Shown one piece after another: positions 1 through 12,740 of a stretch of DNA of 64,000 bases. The notes below the pieces were generated by a model. The model was not told where the DNA came from. It ran no database searches and worked only from the letters and a program-made list of their open reading frames with translations. The stretch is from Taeniopygia guttata (lineage: Eukaryota > Chordata > Aves > Passeriformes > Estrildidae). The number at the start of each line of letters is the position of its first letter. The stretch's first letter is position 1. The DNA is taken from assembly GCF_048771995.1 (NCBI RefSeq), contig NC_133027.1, positions 105,309,501 through 105,373,500 of the forward strand. Direction: 5' to 3'. Both the position numbers and the translations under genes were made by a program.

Positions 1-2655
1 CCCTTTCAGCTGAGAAGCTTTTTCAGTAGGCATAGAAGAACATCCTCCATCTCTATGGCCAGCTCTCAATAGTAGCCATTCACTCTGCTGGGATCAGTAG
101 AGACAACGTGTTCTCAAAGCGTATTAACATCCAGCTTAGTCTTTTCTACCTAAATCTGTATAAAACTAATTTTTCTCATAACACTTTAAACTTTTTATTT
201 TGTCTCTAAGATCAGGCTAAGAGTTATGCTGCTTTTGTCAGACCTTGGGTCAGCCAAGGCATTATTAGCAGTGTATTCTGGAATCCCATCAATGCACAGA
301 AGAAAAACTGAACAAATCCTTTAAATTAATTGATGGTATTCAGAAAACATTATGTTATGCACCTCTATAAGCATAACTTTTAAAACATGTATATTATTCC
401 TTGATATTTGGGCCAGGCCTTGCACAGCAGGGGAAGCCTTGAAGAATTTTCTTTCCATGGAGGAAGATTTGTCAGACTTATGAGTCAGAACCTTTGTATT
501 GAGAAGCACAGTGAGGCAGGTCATGCAGAAACCTGTAATGGATGAGCTAGATGTGGCATGTTGTCTATAAAATTTGGTGTACAACTGACTTTTGACTTGT
601 TCTGTGTTAAGTTTCATTCTCCTGCAATTTTGCAACAGACATGAATAAAATTTTAAAACTGATTCATTCTTCTCTATAATGTTCACAAATAAGCTTTTCT
701 CTTTTCAGGTTTTACCTCTTATTTTACCCTCAGTCCAGAATAAAAGACTGTAGATACAAGAGTAATGGACAAAATCCCAGCCCTATTGTTACTAACATTT
801 TAAGCTCATTATCTGGGTGTGCAAGTTCACACCTCAATGAGGAATAGGGTGAAACATGGAGAATTGCCATCTTTGCAGCTGCTGCTGCTAGCTCACATGG
901 CAGCAAGGCAGATTGCTGTGGGGACAGTGCTACATCTGCTGCCCTGTTCATGGCAATGAACCAGACTCTCCACAGCCAGCTTCCTTGTGCTGCTGACACA
1001 GTGCAAAGGGATGCTAATAAGGCCACAAATAGCTTATAAAGAATTAAGATATTGAAGGAAAAAAAGGAAATCACACTCACCTAAGCATGCCAGACTTGAG
1101 TTTCTTTCATGTGAGTCCTTCTCTTATTCACATAGTGTGATGAAGGGTAAATTGTGGGAATGGTGGTGTACTGCTACAGCCATCCACTAATGGTCTATTC
1201 CAAAATTACAGTTCAGCAGAACTTGGTAATTGCTGTTATCCACAGGAGGGAGCAAAATGCCTGCAAAACAGCCCCTAAGAATATACTGAAGGGAGCCCTC
1301 ACACAGGAAAGAGTTCAACCCCAAAGCTTTGAAAAGAAAAAAAAGCCCAAACCTTTGATCTTGATCATTTGCTACGGCCTGAGCGCACAGCTCAGGGCAG
1401 AACCATTGGCCTCTGCTATCTTCAGAGCCTGCAGTGGCTGTGTGCCAAGCAAGTGCTCTGCAGCCCAAGCATAAGGACAGCTCTAAATAACACCGGCTAC
1501 CAACAGCCCAGAGGGCAGCAGTGCAAGAGCTGAGCGTGAACTGGGGCAGGCAGAACCATTGCCATGCATCCTCTTTTGGCAGCAAAGTGAGGTGTTGATT
1601 TTGAGAATGCCATCTCTAAGTTGTCTCTTGAAATAATATAATCCTCTTATTTCCTGCTTCACTTCAAGTTTTAAGGTCGCTTTGGTCTTGTGGGGCAGTG
1701 TAAATCTGTTGTAGCTCCACACGGGAAAATCTTGGCTATTCCTCTTAGAGCAAAGCTTGACTGTCTGAGATGTTGTAGAAAGGAACATGAATCTCAGTAA
1801 CCCTCTGAAAGTGCAGTATACACAAATAATCTTTGTGCCTGCAATTCTCTCCTGGCCTGGATGCTAAGGCAGTTTTTAATGAGGATTTGGCTCCGAGTGC
1901 ATGTTTCCATGAAATGCTTACAATCTTTTTTTCCAGCCCCCACAATAATATCTAAGTGCATAAAAATAATAAAGTCTCGTGTACAAATATGCAGAACCAC
2001 ATGCCAGTTCTTCAGCTTTCCAGCCCTTCCAAGGACTCCAGCAGAGTGGCATTAGAGAGGGGGCAGGAGGACAGCTAAGATGCTGACACCCAGAACAAGG
2101 AGCAAAGAACATATTAAAATGCTTTTTCAGGTCAGATCTTTATTCTGGCTCTGAAGACAGAGCTATAGACTGACAGAAAGTGTTTATGACCTGAGCAGAA
2201 AGAAGACAACAGTGAAAGGATCAAGGCTTGTTAAACCTGGATACAGCTGTCCCCAGAGAACTTGATCCTGGCCAACGGGCTTTGGCAAGGAATAGTTCAC
2301 ATGCAGTAGCTGTGTTTTGCTGTGGATGATTGCCTAAATCCCAGCTTAAAGTGGTTAAGTGTTCCACTCCCCCTCACATGATGATCTCTCAATCTGATAA
2401 CTCTAGGAGAAAGGGATGCAAAAATAACTAAAAATTAGGTTTTATATATTTTTTGAAACATCTATTTTCATTATGAAAAGAAATATAGAAGGAATAGATG
2501 TACATCACCTTTTTGCTTCCATGAGGGTAAACAAAATTATGGGAGATAACAAAAGACAAAAAAACATGCTGGAAAGAGAAAGAGAGGAAAAAATGTAATT
2601 CATTCATCATAAAATTAAGAAGTCCAATGATGCCAAGAGTACCAAGAGATGCAAC
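1..2655. other. Intergenic, no supported gene
   Basis: This is AT-rich sequence with short overlapping frames on both strands and no recognisable domain, RNA gene or transposon. The longest frame (minus 1187-1585, 132 codons) is Cys/Leu/Trp-rich without family resemblance and is overlapped by a plus-strand frame. I see nothing else to annotate. Confidence 0.6.
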
Positions 2656-2911
2656 ACAGAGTCACAGAATATGCTGCATTGGAAGGGACCCATCAGAATC
2701 ATTGAGTCCAAGTCCTGGCCCTGCACAGGGCACCCCAAGAGTCACACCATGTGCCTGAGAGCATTGTCCAAAGGTTTCTTGAACTCTGTCAGGCTGCCTG
2801 GTGCTGTGGCCACTGCCCTGGGAGCCTATTCCAGTGCCCAACCTCCCTCTGGGTGAAGAACATTTTCCTGATATTCAACCTAAACCTGCATTCATTTGGC
2901 TTCATGCCATT
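2656..2911 (-). mobile_element. CR1 LINE, truncated 3' end
   Basis: The plus strand begins GTCACAGAAT...TTGGAAGGGACC, the reverse complement of the canonical CR1 3' end (GGTCCCTTCCAA...ATTCTRTGA). It goes on through GAGTCCAAGTCCTGGCCCTG and a CTGGGTGAAGAACATTTTCC...TATTCAACCTAAACCT block typical of avian CR1 3' regions. Only about 255 bp of the roughly 4.5-kb element is present, as usual for 5'-truncated CR1 copies, and no reverse transcriptase reading frame remains. CR1 is the dominant LINE of birds and other sauropsids, and it is one of the main reasons for calling the window avian. Confidence 0.9.
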
Positions 2912-5148
2912 AATAAATAATTAAATTAACAAATGAACACTGTTCACTGACTTCTGAAAAATTGTCATTATCCTTAAGAAATGAGTAACAACAAACCATT
3001 AAAGTAATGCTACAAGGTTTTTTCTGTACTTTCAAGAAAACGAGAATGATTGAATGTTTCTATGCAGGAAAAGACAACCTTGAAAAACTAGTATTTTTGT
3101 TTCAGGGATATGCAAAACATGAATGAAGAGAATCAGGAAGTAGAAGTGTCCACATCACCAAAATGGACTGTCACATGGCTAGATCTACCTGGAAGGGTCC
3201 AAAAGGTGGCTGTCTGTGCAGCTCAGTTACTTATTGGTGCAAAGTCTTTGTGACCAGAAAACCCTTTGACATTAACAATTCTACTGGGCAGTGACAGTGA
3301 CATCAAGTGGATACATTAGTGAATTAAACAACTCAGTTGCTGTGATACACGAGAAGCTGTATTTTAGTAATGATTCATCTGAAAAGTGCTTCTACCATAT
3401 GACAGATTGAGAAGTGATTTGCCCTTTGAGGGACTCTTTGCATTCATGTGTACATCATCCCCTCCCTGCATCTTCATAAGAAGGGTAACTCCCACTTCAT
3501 TTATTTGAACCGAGGAAATGGAGAAATTTTCCAAAGAGGCTGAAAAAAGGGTAAAAAATTGGAAGCTTTATCCTTCCAGATACAAATAGCAACAGTTCAT
3601 GAATGCAGAATTAGTTTGGGAAAACTCAGATGCATAAAATAGGGCTGCCCCAGGCTGTTTTAGCTTCTTCACAACAATGCTGTAGTACCTATTTAGTTAT
3701 CCAGTAATGCCAAGCAACTGCTGATGACTTCATTATCCACAAAGTATGCATGCATGCACCCCAAATGAGTCCACTGCAAATGTACTCGCATAATTAAATT
3801 TAGAGTAAGGTACCAAAGCATTTTTAAAATACACGGGGACTTTTTAATGAAAAGACTTCTTTTCCTCTACGTGGGTGAAAATATTCAAAGGCAAAACCTT
3901 CACAGTAGTTTTATTCTGAGATGAAAACACCGTTTTCGCCATGAGAGTGGTGGCAGTGTGTCTTCTGTCTTCATCTGCCAAAACCCCTGTTTCAACCATA
4001 TACTCCCATGTGACCAATACTCCCATTTCAGCCTAAGTGCCTGCCACTCACTGGAACTTTTCATTATCAGGACATTTTATTAGTGGGTTTTTATTGCTTG
4101 CTCAGCATGGTTGGAGTAGTGCCTTGCAAGTGAAATCAACAATGATGCTCAAGTGTGTAGTGGACTTGGTGGAATACCCACACTCTCTTTTGGTAGTAAA
4201 AACATGCTTGCATTTTAGTCTTGATTTCTATCAGCATCTGCCTTCTCACTACAAAGGAAAACTAAGTGTTTTAAACCTAGATTAGCTGGTGAAAGAACCT
4301 TTGGTGGCTGCACAACTTTTTAGCATGGCCCAGTAAAATGTAGTCTACATGTCAGCAAAATTGTTTGGACCATCTCCGTTGGCTACAGCTGGCATCACAC
4401 AGACAGTGTGTATCTCTTTGATTTTTGTGGATGGAAGTCTACAGAAATGCAAAATCTTACATTAGAGCAAAGCATCTTCATATTTCCCTCTTGGAAGGTG
4501 TGGCAATGAGGAGCTGCACTGCTGGCCACCAGCAATACTCCAGGTATTAAGCAAACATCTCCAGACACTCTTGCCTTGCCCAGGGTGCCCAGAGGTGCCA
4601 GGGTGATTTCCTACTATCTCCATACCTACTAGAGATTCCAAGGTTAAATTTTTGCCCATGAGAAGTTTAGGTCTTTTCCATTATGATGAGTCTTTGTTCT
4701 CTGGTCTTTTCCAGGGTACCAATCAGGGACCCCTGGCAGACTTACAGAAAAGATTTTCTCCACTTCAGTTGCCCTGTGCAGCTAGGGTGGCTCCCACCCT
4801 TGCTCCCTTTTGGGATGAGAGCAAACACAAAAGCAGATGAGAGTGCCAACAAAGGAAGGATTTTGTGTTTTGACTGGTGCTATGATGGCTCTTTCATTCA
4901 GCTTTCATCCTTAGAAACAGCATTGCCTTAGAGTGCACATCTGCTGTAAAAGAACAAATATCTGTCTTTGCCCACTTGTGTACATACATCCTCTGTCTCC
5001 TCAGAGGCCTGTGCTCCTCACCACAGAGGTGCCCAACGTTTGCTGAAGCAAAGTGACTACACTGAAAATCAATAGCAGAGCTAAGCACACTAATACTCTC
5101 TGTGTGCTTCGGTTTCCAAGACCAATCATCTGCTCTTGAGGAAATGCT
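2912..5148. other. Intergenic; one weak SINE-like stretch
   Basis: No supported gene. Around 3460-3545, TCATAAGAAGGGTAACT...ATTTGAACCGAGGAAATGGAG loosely resembles a MIR-type SINE read on the minus strand (the GATGAGGAAACTGAGG core), but the match is poor and I would not rely on it. The rest is featureless. Confidence 0.5.
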
Positions 5149-5154
5149 GAGAGG
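5149..5154. repeat. Target-site duplication, left copy (GAGAGG)
   Basis: Identical to 5861-5866 on the other side of the LTR; six bases, as made by class II retroviral integrases. Confidence 0.85.
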
Positions 5155-5860
5155 TGTGGGAACCCCTAGCCTGGTTCAGGGGTTCCTTGTGGTGGTAAAT
5201 TCTCTCCTCCAGCCCGTGCTTCCAAAGAAAGACTCCGCAGCCTCTTGTTGTTCGGTCTCAAGGCAGTTTATTGCTGGTTATCTAAAAGATTGTCTTCGCC
5301 CGTCGCGGCTGCCTTGGTCAGCTGCCCAGGCAGAGACACACACACACACTCCTGACACCCTCACTGTCCGGTGTCTTCGTCGTCTCTCTCCCCGCCCAGG
5401 GCTGCTGCTATCTTTTATACGATATATTACGTGTCCATGTTTAGTTTTTCCCCAATACCTACTACCTATGTTACAATGTGCTTTTCTACTCTGAACCAAT
5501 CCATGAGTGCCAGCATCACCAAGAACATGGAGGTAAGGAAGAAGAAGGAGGAAGAACAGGATTGGCCCATATTCCTCCATCTTAGAACTTCTGACCCCCA
5601 TGTACAAAGTAAAACCCCCCTGTACAGGTGCTAAAAACCCCCTGTACAATACTAAAAAATTTTCCCCTCTACTTTGTAACTACTTCTACTATACTATCTA
5701 ACCCTTTGTGACTGCTTGTTCCACCTTCAGAGTTGGTAACTCATTCCATGGCTCAAACTCAAAATCACAGCTGTTTCCAGCTGCTTGCCAGGGTCTAAAA
5801 TGCTTCTGACCAAGGCCCGGAACCTCCAAAAATGTCTGAGGGAAATTTTGAGTTCCAACA
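5155..5860 (-). mobile_element. Solo LTR of an endogenous retrovirus (class II/ERVK-like)
   Basis: A 706-bp element is bounded by TG...CA ends (plus strand TGTGGGAACC ... GAGTTCCAACA; the ends are imperfect inverted repeats) and flanked by a perfect 6-bp duplication, GAGAGG, at 5149-5154 and 5861-5866. Read on the minus strand it has U3, a TATA box (TATAAAAG, 5412-5419), a poly(A) signal AATAAA (5267-5272) about 145 bp further on, and a U5 ending TTCCCACA. There is no primer-binding site, gag, pol or env, so it is a solo LTR left by LTR-LTR recombination. A 6-bp duplication fits class II (beta-like) avian elements. The intact ends and duplication suggest a fairly young insertion. Frames of 120-130 codons inside it are not genes. 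Confidence 0.88.
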
Positions 5861-5866
5861 GAGAGG
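5861..5866. repeat. Target-site duplication, right copy (GAGAGG)
   Basis: Pairs exactly with 5149-5154 and fixes the LTR boundaries. Confidence 0.85.
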
Positions 5867-8800
5867 AAATTAGAAATATTTTTTAAAACCCCACGCCTTT
5901 ATAAATTATAGTGAATGTATCACTGCTGCAGATGCATAAGTGAAAGTAGGAGTTAATATTTTTTGTCACTTCAGAAAAAGCTTTAGATAAGTGCACAGTA
6001 GGTCTTACCTTGCTATTGACAAGTACCTTGTAAAGGATTTCTTTATGACGGGGTATGGAGAAAAATAGAATGCAAATCCTTCCTAAGTAAACCTGAGATT
6101 ACTTGCTTTATGAACAATTTAGATTTCTGGGGGGAAAAAAAAGAAGTTAAAGAGGAGAAACAATGTTCTATTGTAGAATTGCAAACCTTTTGCTGGAATG
6201 CTTTCAAGACCAATGCTAGCATTCCCTATTCAAACCTGGATGAACAGGCTTTCTTCCCTACAAAACCACTGTAATGTACCTAGGCCAGGAAAACACTGAG
6301 AAGCCAAAACATTTGTATAAGTTCAGTGTAAATGAAGAATAATTAGTACATAGGTAAATAATAGAGTGTGCTAATGCAATGTAAACCTGCATGAGATCTG
6401 TGTTCTGTAGTAGAGATTTCACGTCAATGTCAAAGAAAGAATAATGCCTAACAATTAAAGTTTGTGATGCTGTCACTGGAGGAAAGGATTTCATTGCATG
6501 TCTACAGGGATTGTCTTATCAGGCCATTTGGATGCAAGATCGTGATGGTAAAACTATTCCACTGTATGTCTAGCCCCTCTGACTATTGCATTACAATGCT
6601 GTCAGGGTGCTGGGGCATAAAGATTTTACTGCAATCATTCTGAAGCTAATACGTCCAGATACGATGATCTCAGTGTAGCTTGTTTTCCCCATAAATTTAA
6701 AAGAAAAAGCAGATAAAAAGAACTGAAAAATCCAAAACCAAATCAAAAAACAATACAAGGTTGTTAAGGTTTGGGAAGGGCACTCCAATTTAGTGAGGCA
6801 CATAAGCTCAGAATCTTCCGTATTATTATAGCACCAGTTGGGTCATGAGACTCTGAGATATGATGCATACAGTTGGAATGGAGAACCCTAATTTATCAGA
6901 TATTCTAAATATTTTGGTTTTGAGATAACGTGGCATTTGAACATAGGTGGCTCTAGTATTCCTAAATGTTCTGAAGGAAACACCACACATAGTCCTGAAA
7001 TCTTCCTCAGATGTCAAATGTTTAATTGTTTCTGTTAGCCACTTTAATGCTCTATTAATACAGGGTTAAAGTCAACTGATGGGGCTGCATACCCTTTCAG
7101 AATCACCAATACATCTGTATTCCCATTTTTGAAGATAAAAAATATGAAATTAAAGTATGTACCATCCCTACCTCAAAGCCTTAGCTCTGCCAGACTCGAG
7201 AGCGGTACAGCTAATGGGGGTGTGTACGCTTGCTGCAGCCACGGCACGTGTCTGACACACCATCCCCTTGGCAACCCCTTGTCTCATTTATCTTCCTGAA
7301 TGCTCGGCTAACCTTCTCTATCTTATAGGCAGCTGCTCTGATTGGCACAGATGTTAATTAAACTAGGTAGTAACAGAGCACACGCTGAAAGGCGGCCCTC
7401 GGAGCTGAAAGGGATCCTCGTCCGCACCACTGCCCCACTGCCGCTCTCGCTTATGTGCAGTGTGGAAGGAGGGAAGAAAAAATAACCTTATCCATGTTCC
7501 CGAGATCTGTAACAGTCTCATGATGCCAGAAGAAGGGACAGGGCAAGCACCAACTGGTGGCAACAGGCAGCAAATGGAGGTTACTGGTGAGCTGGAGATG
7601 TGGACAAAACACTGCTAGTTGCTAACAGTGACCTAAGTTAAATTTCTGTTTTCTCTGCCCAAGGGTAACAATTTTCTTTTTCCTCATTTGAGCACTGTGA
7701 TCTTCCATGTTGCCCAGAGTATTCTTTCAGGATGAAATGTGCCATGAGGATACAAAACAGAGTTAAAATTATAAGAAACAGGCTGATACATCCTTCAACT
7801 CTATTTGCTTTTCTTAAATTTTTCATCCAATATTCTGGAAATTTCCCCCCTAGAAATTTTCACAGTGACTTTCCTAGTTATTATGGAAAATCACAGCTAT
7901 AAGCTGGTCCTAACTGTGAGAAAGACAAATCAGGAAGTTTCCCCTGAAAATCCACTCTACTGTAACACCCATTTATAGAACACTGCAAAGGGTAAGATGA
8001 ACTCCCAGGACATGTTGATACATGAATTTTGTTGGACATAGTACATTTTAAGACCTTATGCTTACTCCAACTTTAATAAATCCATTCCAATTCTCTCACC
8101 TCTAGCAGAGTACTGGTCTTCCTGCACCTGTTTATTTTGCATCAAACTGTGCTGCAGATACAACCAGAACCTTAGATTTTGAAAGTTTTGGCTGCTGCAA
8201 AGAGTTGATGAAAGTTAGGTACTGGATAAGAGCGATTGAAACAGGTATATCACACTCAGCTTGGATCCATCACTGAACATTTGTGCAAAGTGAAAAAATA
8301 GATGCCACCTCTTTCTTTGAGGGTGTCATGAGAATTCCTCCCTCAAATGGTTGAGATTTTACTTCAGATCTGAATAATCACAGAGATTTTTCAGAACTGA
8401 GAAAATCTGTGGATTGTGCATTTAAATATAAATGGTTTGCTACAAGAAAGGAAATGTATTTTATATAATTTTTACTAACTGCTTTAGAATCACTTAGGTT
8501 TCAGATAAGATTAAAAGCAGGACCAGAAACTAGCCTGTTTAAACAGATCCTGTAAGTTGGAGAGTGTCTGGACCAGACCCCTCTGCAATCAAAGCTGTGA
8601 GCAAAGAGCAGAGATTCTCTGCACTCCCAGGTAAGAAACTACTGCTGACAACTCCTCAGCCACTGGTCAGTCTTCCCTCTCATCAGTCCTCTCTCTCCGT
8701 TCTGTGGGGCACTGCAGCTCCAGAAGTGCTCTCTTTCCCATGGTGTGTAACCTGAATACTTAAGGCTGTAAAAGGTCTCGGAGGATGTAACCAGGCTCAA

Positions 8801-10434
8801 GTCATTACCCCTCTCCCCAGCCAACATGCTGCTTAAGAACTTTATGCTCTGTTTGCCTTAATCCTCGCCGGTGCCATTAGATGTGTTGTGCCTCCCCTTG
8901 CTTTCTCCTACCAGTTGTGATTTAAAATACATCAGAATATGACCCAGTTTTATAGTCACAGTGGGCTGTTTGCAGCACACAGAGCAGGTAGGAAGCTGCT
9001 CTAAGCTCCCTGTCTTTTTGAATCAAAAAATCACATGGTTGGTCTCACACATCCTGTGCCAAGCTCATATGAACTGAACTTCAGACAAAGTAGAGAAACA
9101 CTGCTACCATTACAGTATTAAGAGTACAATCCTGGCTCTGTGTGCCTGCACTTGAAGTGAAAACATTATATAGGTAGCACAAATATCAGTTTATTCTATT
9201 CAAAATTTAATTACGTAATAATAAAAAAATCCTTCTATCTACCTAAGCCACTACTTTTCCAAGACATTCCTAATTAATAGCCATGCTTCTATACTATTCC
9301 CCTGCTTGTTGCCATCATCATACAGTTCCTGTAGCTGGAGAAACTGTTCAGTTTCATTTCATGGTTTCATATTTTTCAAACAGAATGCAGAAGAAAAAAG
9401 GAAGACACTACCTAGGACCTGAAACCAACACTAAAGCCCAATCAGTATATATCAGAATTTCATAATTAATAGGTTTCAGCTCCCTAGGGGACCTGAAAGG
9501 GATTAAAGGGATTAAATAATTTATTCCTATTTCATTTCCAGAAAAATCTCAATATTCTTGTATTACATATAATATATATTAATATATATTTTTTCTGAGA
9601 ATGTTCCAAAAACAGCCCATCAGCTTTAAGAAGCACTTGTTAATGCCTCCACCATACGACAGCCTTTGTCTGAAATATTTGCATGCCATATAGTTCAGAG
9701 TACCTTCTTTTTTTCCAGGCAACAGCTAAAAATTTTACTACAGCATTAAGAAATTTTAATGACTATTAAAAGGTTCCCTAATGACTATAATAAAGGACAA
9801 TATTTTATTGATGTCAGCAACTAGCAGTTGACTTATGCAGTAGTACTTTTTAATCTTCTGGTTTGCTGTGTTCTTATATATCTCTGCTCCAATTCTTAGA
9901 GCAAAACCTGATGCATCTCAGCTGTGATTTAATGGATTTACTCATAGAGCTAAAGAAGTCAATGCTGAAGTTACTTAATGAAATAAGTGCTATCTCTCCA
10001 GTGCATATTCAATTTTTCCACGTTCTTTTTATCCTCATTGTCATTTACATTTGGACAGTTGTCTGTGAACCTGTACAATGCCTCCCCTAGGCTGGAAATC
10101 CAAAGTCTTATTGTTTATGCCACAATTAGTTTGCCAAGACATCAGTAGAAGGTCCTGGGTAAAGAAGACATCCCAGACTTGGGTGCCCAGTCCATTTGAT
10201 TGCCATCTATTTTGGTAACAGAAACTCAAGCACAAGTTTGTTACCACCTGATGCTCTTTCCTTTGTCTATGGAAGTGCCTGTGTTGGTCTATCAGGACAT
10301 CCTGGAAGCCTACAAAGAGAAAGGTAGAAAGCCTTTGAAAGACTGCAAAAGATCATGGAATTAAGTCAGCTATTTTTCCTGACTATACTCACACCATAAG
10401 GAAATGAGATATGGATGGGGTTCTGGTATATTTA
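5867..10434. other. Intergenic; CpG-retaining island near 7.19-7.48 kb
   Basis: No supported gene. Against the AT-rich background, 7190-7480 keeps a dozen or so CpGs. It also has an E-box CACGTG at 7245-7250, an inverted CCAAT (GATTGGC) near 7340, and a TTAATTAA homeodomain-type site near 7354. It may be a regulatory element but there is no direct proof. An AT-only run lies at 9564-9592. The remainder is unremarkable. Confidence 0.5.
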
Positions 10435-10600
10435 CTCTTCTGATTTACTGTATGACCTTGGGCAAGTCACTCATCCCTTTTGTGTCTTTGCTTCTGTATC
10501 TTCATTACAGAAATAATAATTACATTTTCTGCTTCACACAGTTCTTCTGAGGCTTATTTAGTGTTGTCAATACACAATGCTTCATTATGCTAATAGTGGA
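10435..10600 (+). mobile_element. MIR-type SINE (CORE-SINE) fragment
   Basis: TATGACCTTGGGCAAGTCAC at 10451-10470, followed by TCATCCC...TGTGTCTTTGCTTCTGTATCTTCAT, an AATAATAAT stretch and CTTCTGAGGCTTATTTAGTG, runs in the order of the MIR consensus: the GTGACCTTGGGCAAGTCACTTAACC core, the CTGTAAAATGGGGATAATAAT region, then the GTGAGGATTAAATGAG region. It is diverged and has no intact promoter boxes. MIR is very old in amniotes and sparse in birds, so this copy marks DNA inherited from before the bird-mammal split. Confidence 0.75.
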
Positions 10601-11414
10601 ATTATTTTAACAAATATGTCAATCTTTGGAATGACTGTTGAGAGCAACAAATTCAGAAGATGTTCTCACAACAGTTCTTAGACCTGCCCTCATGATTCCA
10701 GGCATCCATCTGAGGAAAAAAAGCTCTTAAAGAGTTGTATTATCAATGAAAGGCAGCAGAATCAAAGCCCCAGCCCTCTGGCCTCTAAATGCTAGTGCAA
10801 GAATATAAAGGTAACACAGAGGCATGGCTGGAGCCACCCCCATTAACTGAGTGAGAGGGAGCTAGCAGGGGAAAAGCCTAACACACTGACTGGCTCCAAG
10901 CCCTGGCTGGGCTGGCGGTGGCACAGCAGAGCACAGCCCATTCAAATCACACTGCCCTCTCACGTTAATCCTTGCAGAGTGCTGAAACCAGGCTACTTTT
11001 GATCACTTCACTCATTTGATTACTCCAGCTGGTCAAAACAGGGTTTGGAGCACGCCTTGCACACAGAAGATGAAGGATGGAAAGGGTGTAGGCACGAAGG
11101 CTTCCTACATAGACGTCCGGCAGTCCCTTACAACTTATTAGCGGACTTCCCTGGTCCTCACAGAGACTGGGAGAGTGCAAATTAACAGAAGCAATTAATT
11201 ACTCACATGTAAGCTGCTGGACTCAATCCGGGGGAATGGAGAGGACGACAATCCACGAGGTCAGAATGGAGCCTTAATGAGCCCTTCTGGCCCTAGACCC
11301 TGTGACTATTCAATTAGGCACGAGACCTCGCTGCGTGCCAAAAGCCCTTTCGCCCCAGCCTCCGGAGCTGTGGCACCTCATGCCAAGGCACAGACCTTGC
11401 CCTGGAAGTCTGGG

Positions 11415-11431
11415 CCGGCGTTAAACGCCGG
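11415..11431. repeat. Perfect CpG-rich palindrome
   Basis: CCGGCGTT-A-AACGCCGG: two perfect 8-base arms around one A, with four CpGs. It stands out in a region of low CpG density. It could be a dimeric transcription-factor site or a cruciform; the sequence does not say which. Confidence 0.8.
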
Positions 11432-12092
11432 GTAGTTGGACTGCTCTGGATCTCAGCCCTGAAACGAGGGCAAGCCAGTGACAGCCCAGCACAACTGCAG
11501 CTGCTCTTCACTTCAGTCTTGCCTTTAAGCACATTGTGTTTTGTCGTCTTAAATTACAGTAAAATTGCAGTCAGCTGGGTAAACCCAAAGGCCCGTGTTG
11601 TTCTTTGCTGGTTTCTGCCATTCACAGAGTTTTCTCTCATGCTCACCTATAGTTGCTCAAAAATGCTTAAACACTACAATGTTCATCTGAAGGCTGGGAA
11701 TTTTGTGTTTTAATAAAAACCCAGCTGATTTTTTTATACCCATTCTATCTTTCACCCACCTCACAAGTCTCCTTCAAAATGATCCCTTTCTATGTAATTA
11801 ATTTTCCGTGCAAAGATGCTAACACCAGGACAGTGCAAAAATAAATATCAGAAAAGAGCAAGCAAAAGGGAATGTGTCACATACTGACTACAGGGAAACA
11901 GTGCAAAACATCTAATCACAGCAGTGCCAGGAAACTTGAACCTGTCCAAAAGGATCCAGTGCTCTCAATGTTTAATTGCTGTTGATGGCTGCTGGTCAGT
12001 CATGCATGACAATATGTGTGTCACGCTGCTTCCTGCCTCTGTTCATTCCTGTCAGCCTTCACTCCAGGTGATGAGTACAGCTTCTCTGACCA

Positions 12093-12131
12093 GGGGAGAG
12101 AGAGAGAGAGAGAGGGAGAGAGAGGGAGGGA
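12093..12131 (+). repeat. (GA)n microsatellite
   Basis: Mostly uninterrupted GA dinucleotides with a few GGG interruptions, about 39 bp. Likely polymorphic in length. Confidence 0.95.
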
Positions 12132-12259
12132 TGAAAAAGAGCCCTCAGAGACACAAAGCAACATGTACCCAAATAACCCAAGCCACAGGAACAAAGTGCC
12201 AAAAATGGGCGGCAAAGGCCAGCTTTTATCAACTTCTCTACCCCTCCCTATTTCTGCTT

Positions 12260-12329
12260 AAAACAAAGAAAACAAAACAAAAACAAACAACAACAAAATA
12301 ACAAAAAACCAACAACAACAAAAAAAAAA
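12260..12329 (+). repeat. A/C-rich low-complexity tract (AAC, AAAAC units)
   Basis: About 70 bp made almost only of A and C, with CAA and CAAAA units ending in nine A. Confidence 0.9.
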
Positions 12330-12619
12330 GCGTGGCATCTGCGACTGACAGTATTCCAACTGGCAAGTCTCAGGTCTCCTGTTTGCTTGATTATATGTTT
12401 GAACACATGCTTGGGGCTGCACGAAGCAATTTGAATTACAATCGGGTAGCAATGAGCATTATCTTTTTTGGGGAACTGGAGTTTTATAAACCTCCTCCTT
12501 GAGCTAATAAGAGAAAGGTAGGGGGGAAATATAGGAGAAGTAACTTAAAAGGTCTAGAAATTATGTAACAGCTTTCCACTGCTTTCTTAAAGTGGCTGTT
12601 TAATGGCTTATGTATCTGG

Positions 12620-12740
12620 GCCCAGATTCAGCAAAGCACTTAAGCATACATTTAACTTTAAGTATGTGAATGATCTCATCCTTATTCAGCAAAACCCTTA
12701 AATAAATTCTTAATTTTAAGCCTATGCTTAGCTGTGTTGC
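12620..12740 (+). repeat. Old interspersed repeat fragment (GATTCAGCAAAGCACTTAAGCA family)
   Basis: AGATTCAGCAAAGCACTTAA at 12624-12643 followed by ...TTTAACTTTAAG is repeated 58 bp on as TATTCAGCAAAACCCTTAA...TTAATTTTAAG. I recognise the motif set (CAGCAAAGCACTTAAGCA, CTTAACTTTAAGYATGTG) as an ancient palindromic repeat common in turtles, crocodilians and birds. The family name is uncertain. A second relative lies at 30012-30115. Confidence 0.6.

Larger units (their letters stand above)
10601..12623. other. Intergenic; CpG/homeodomain-rich island and low-complexity tracts
   Basis: No supported gene. The stretch 11170-11480 combines AATTAAC/CAATTAATTACTC and TTAATGAG homeodomain-like motifs with about 14 CpGs, and holds the perfect palindrome at 11415-11431. 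It is the best candidate cis-regulatory element on the left side. A (GA)n tract is at 12093-12131 and an A/C-rich tract at 12260-12329. Overlapping frames across these tracts are composition artefacts. Confidence 0.5.
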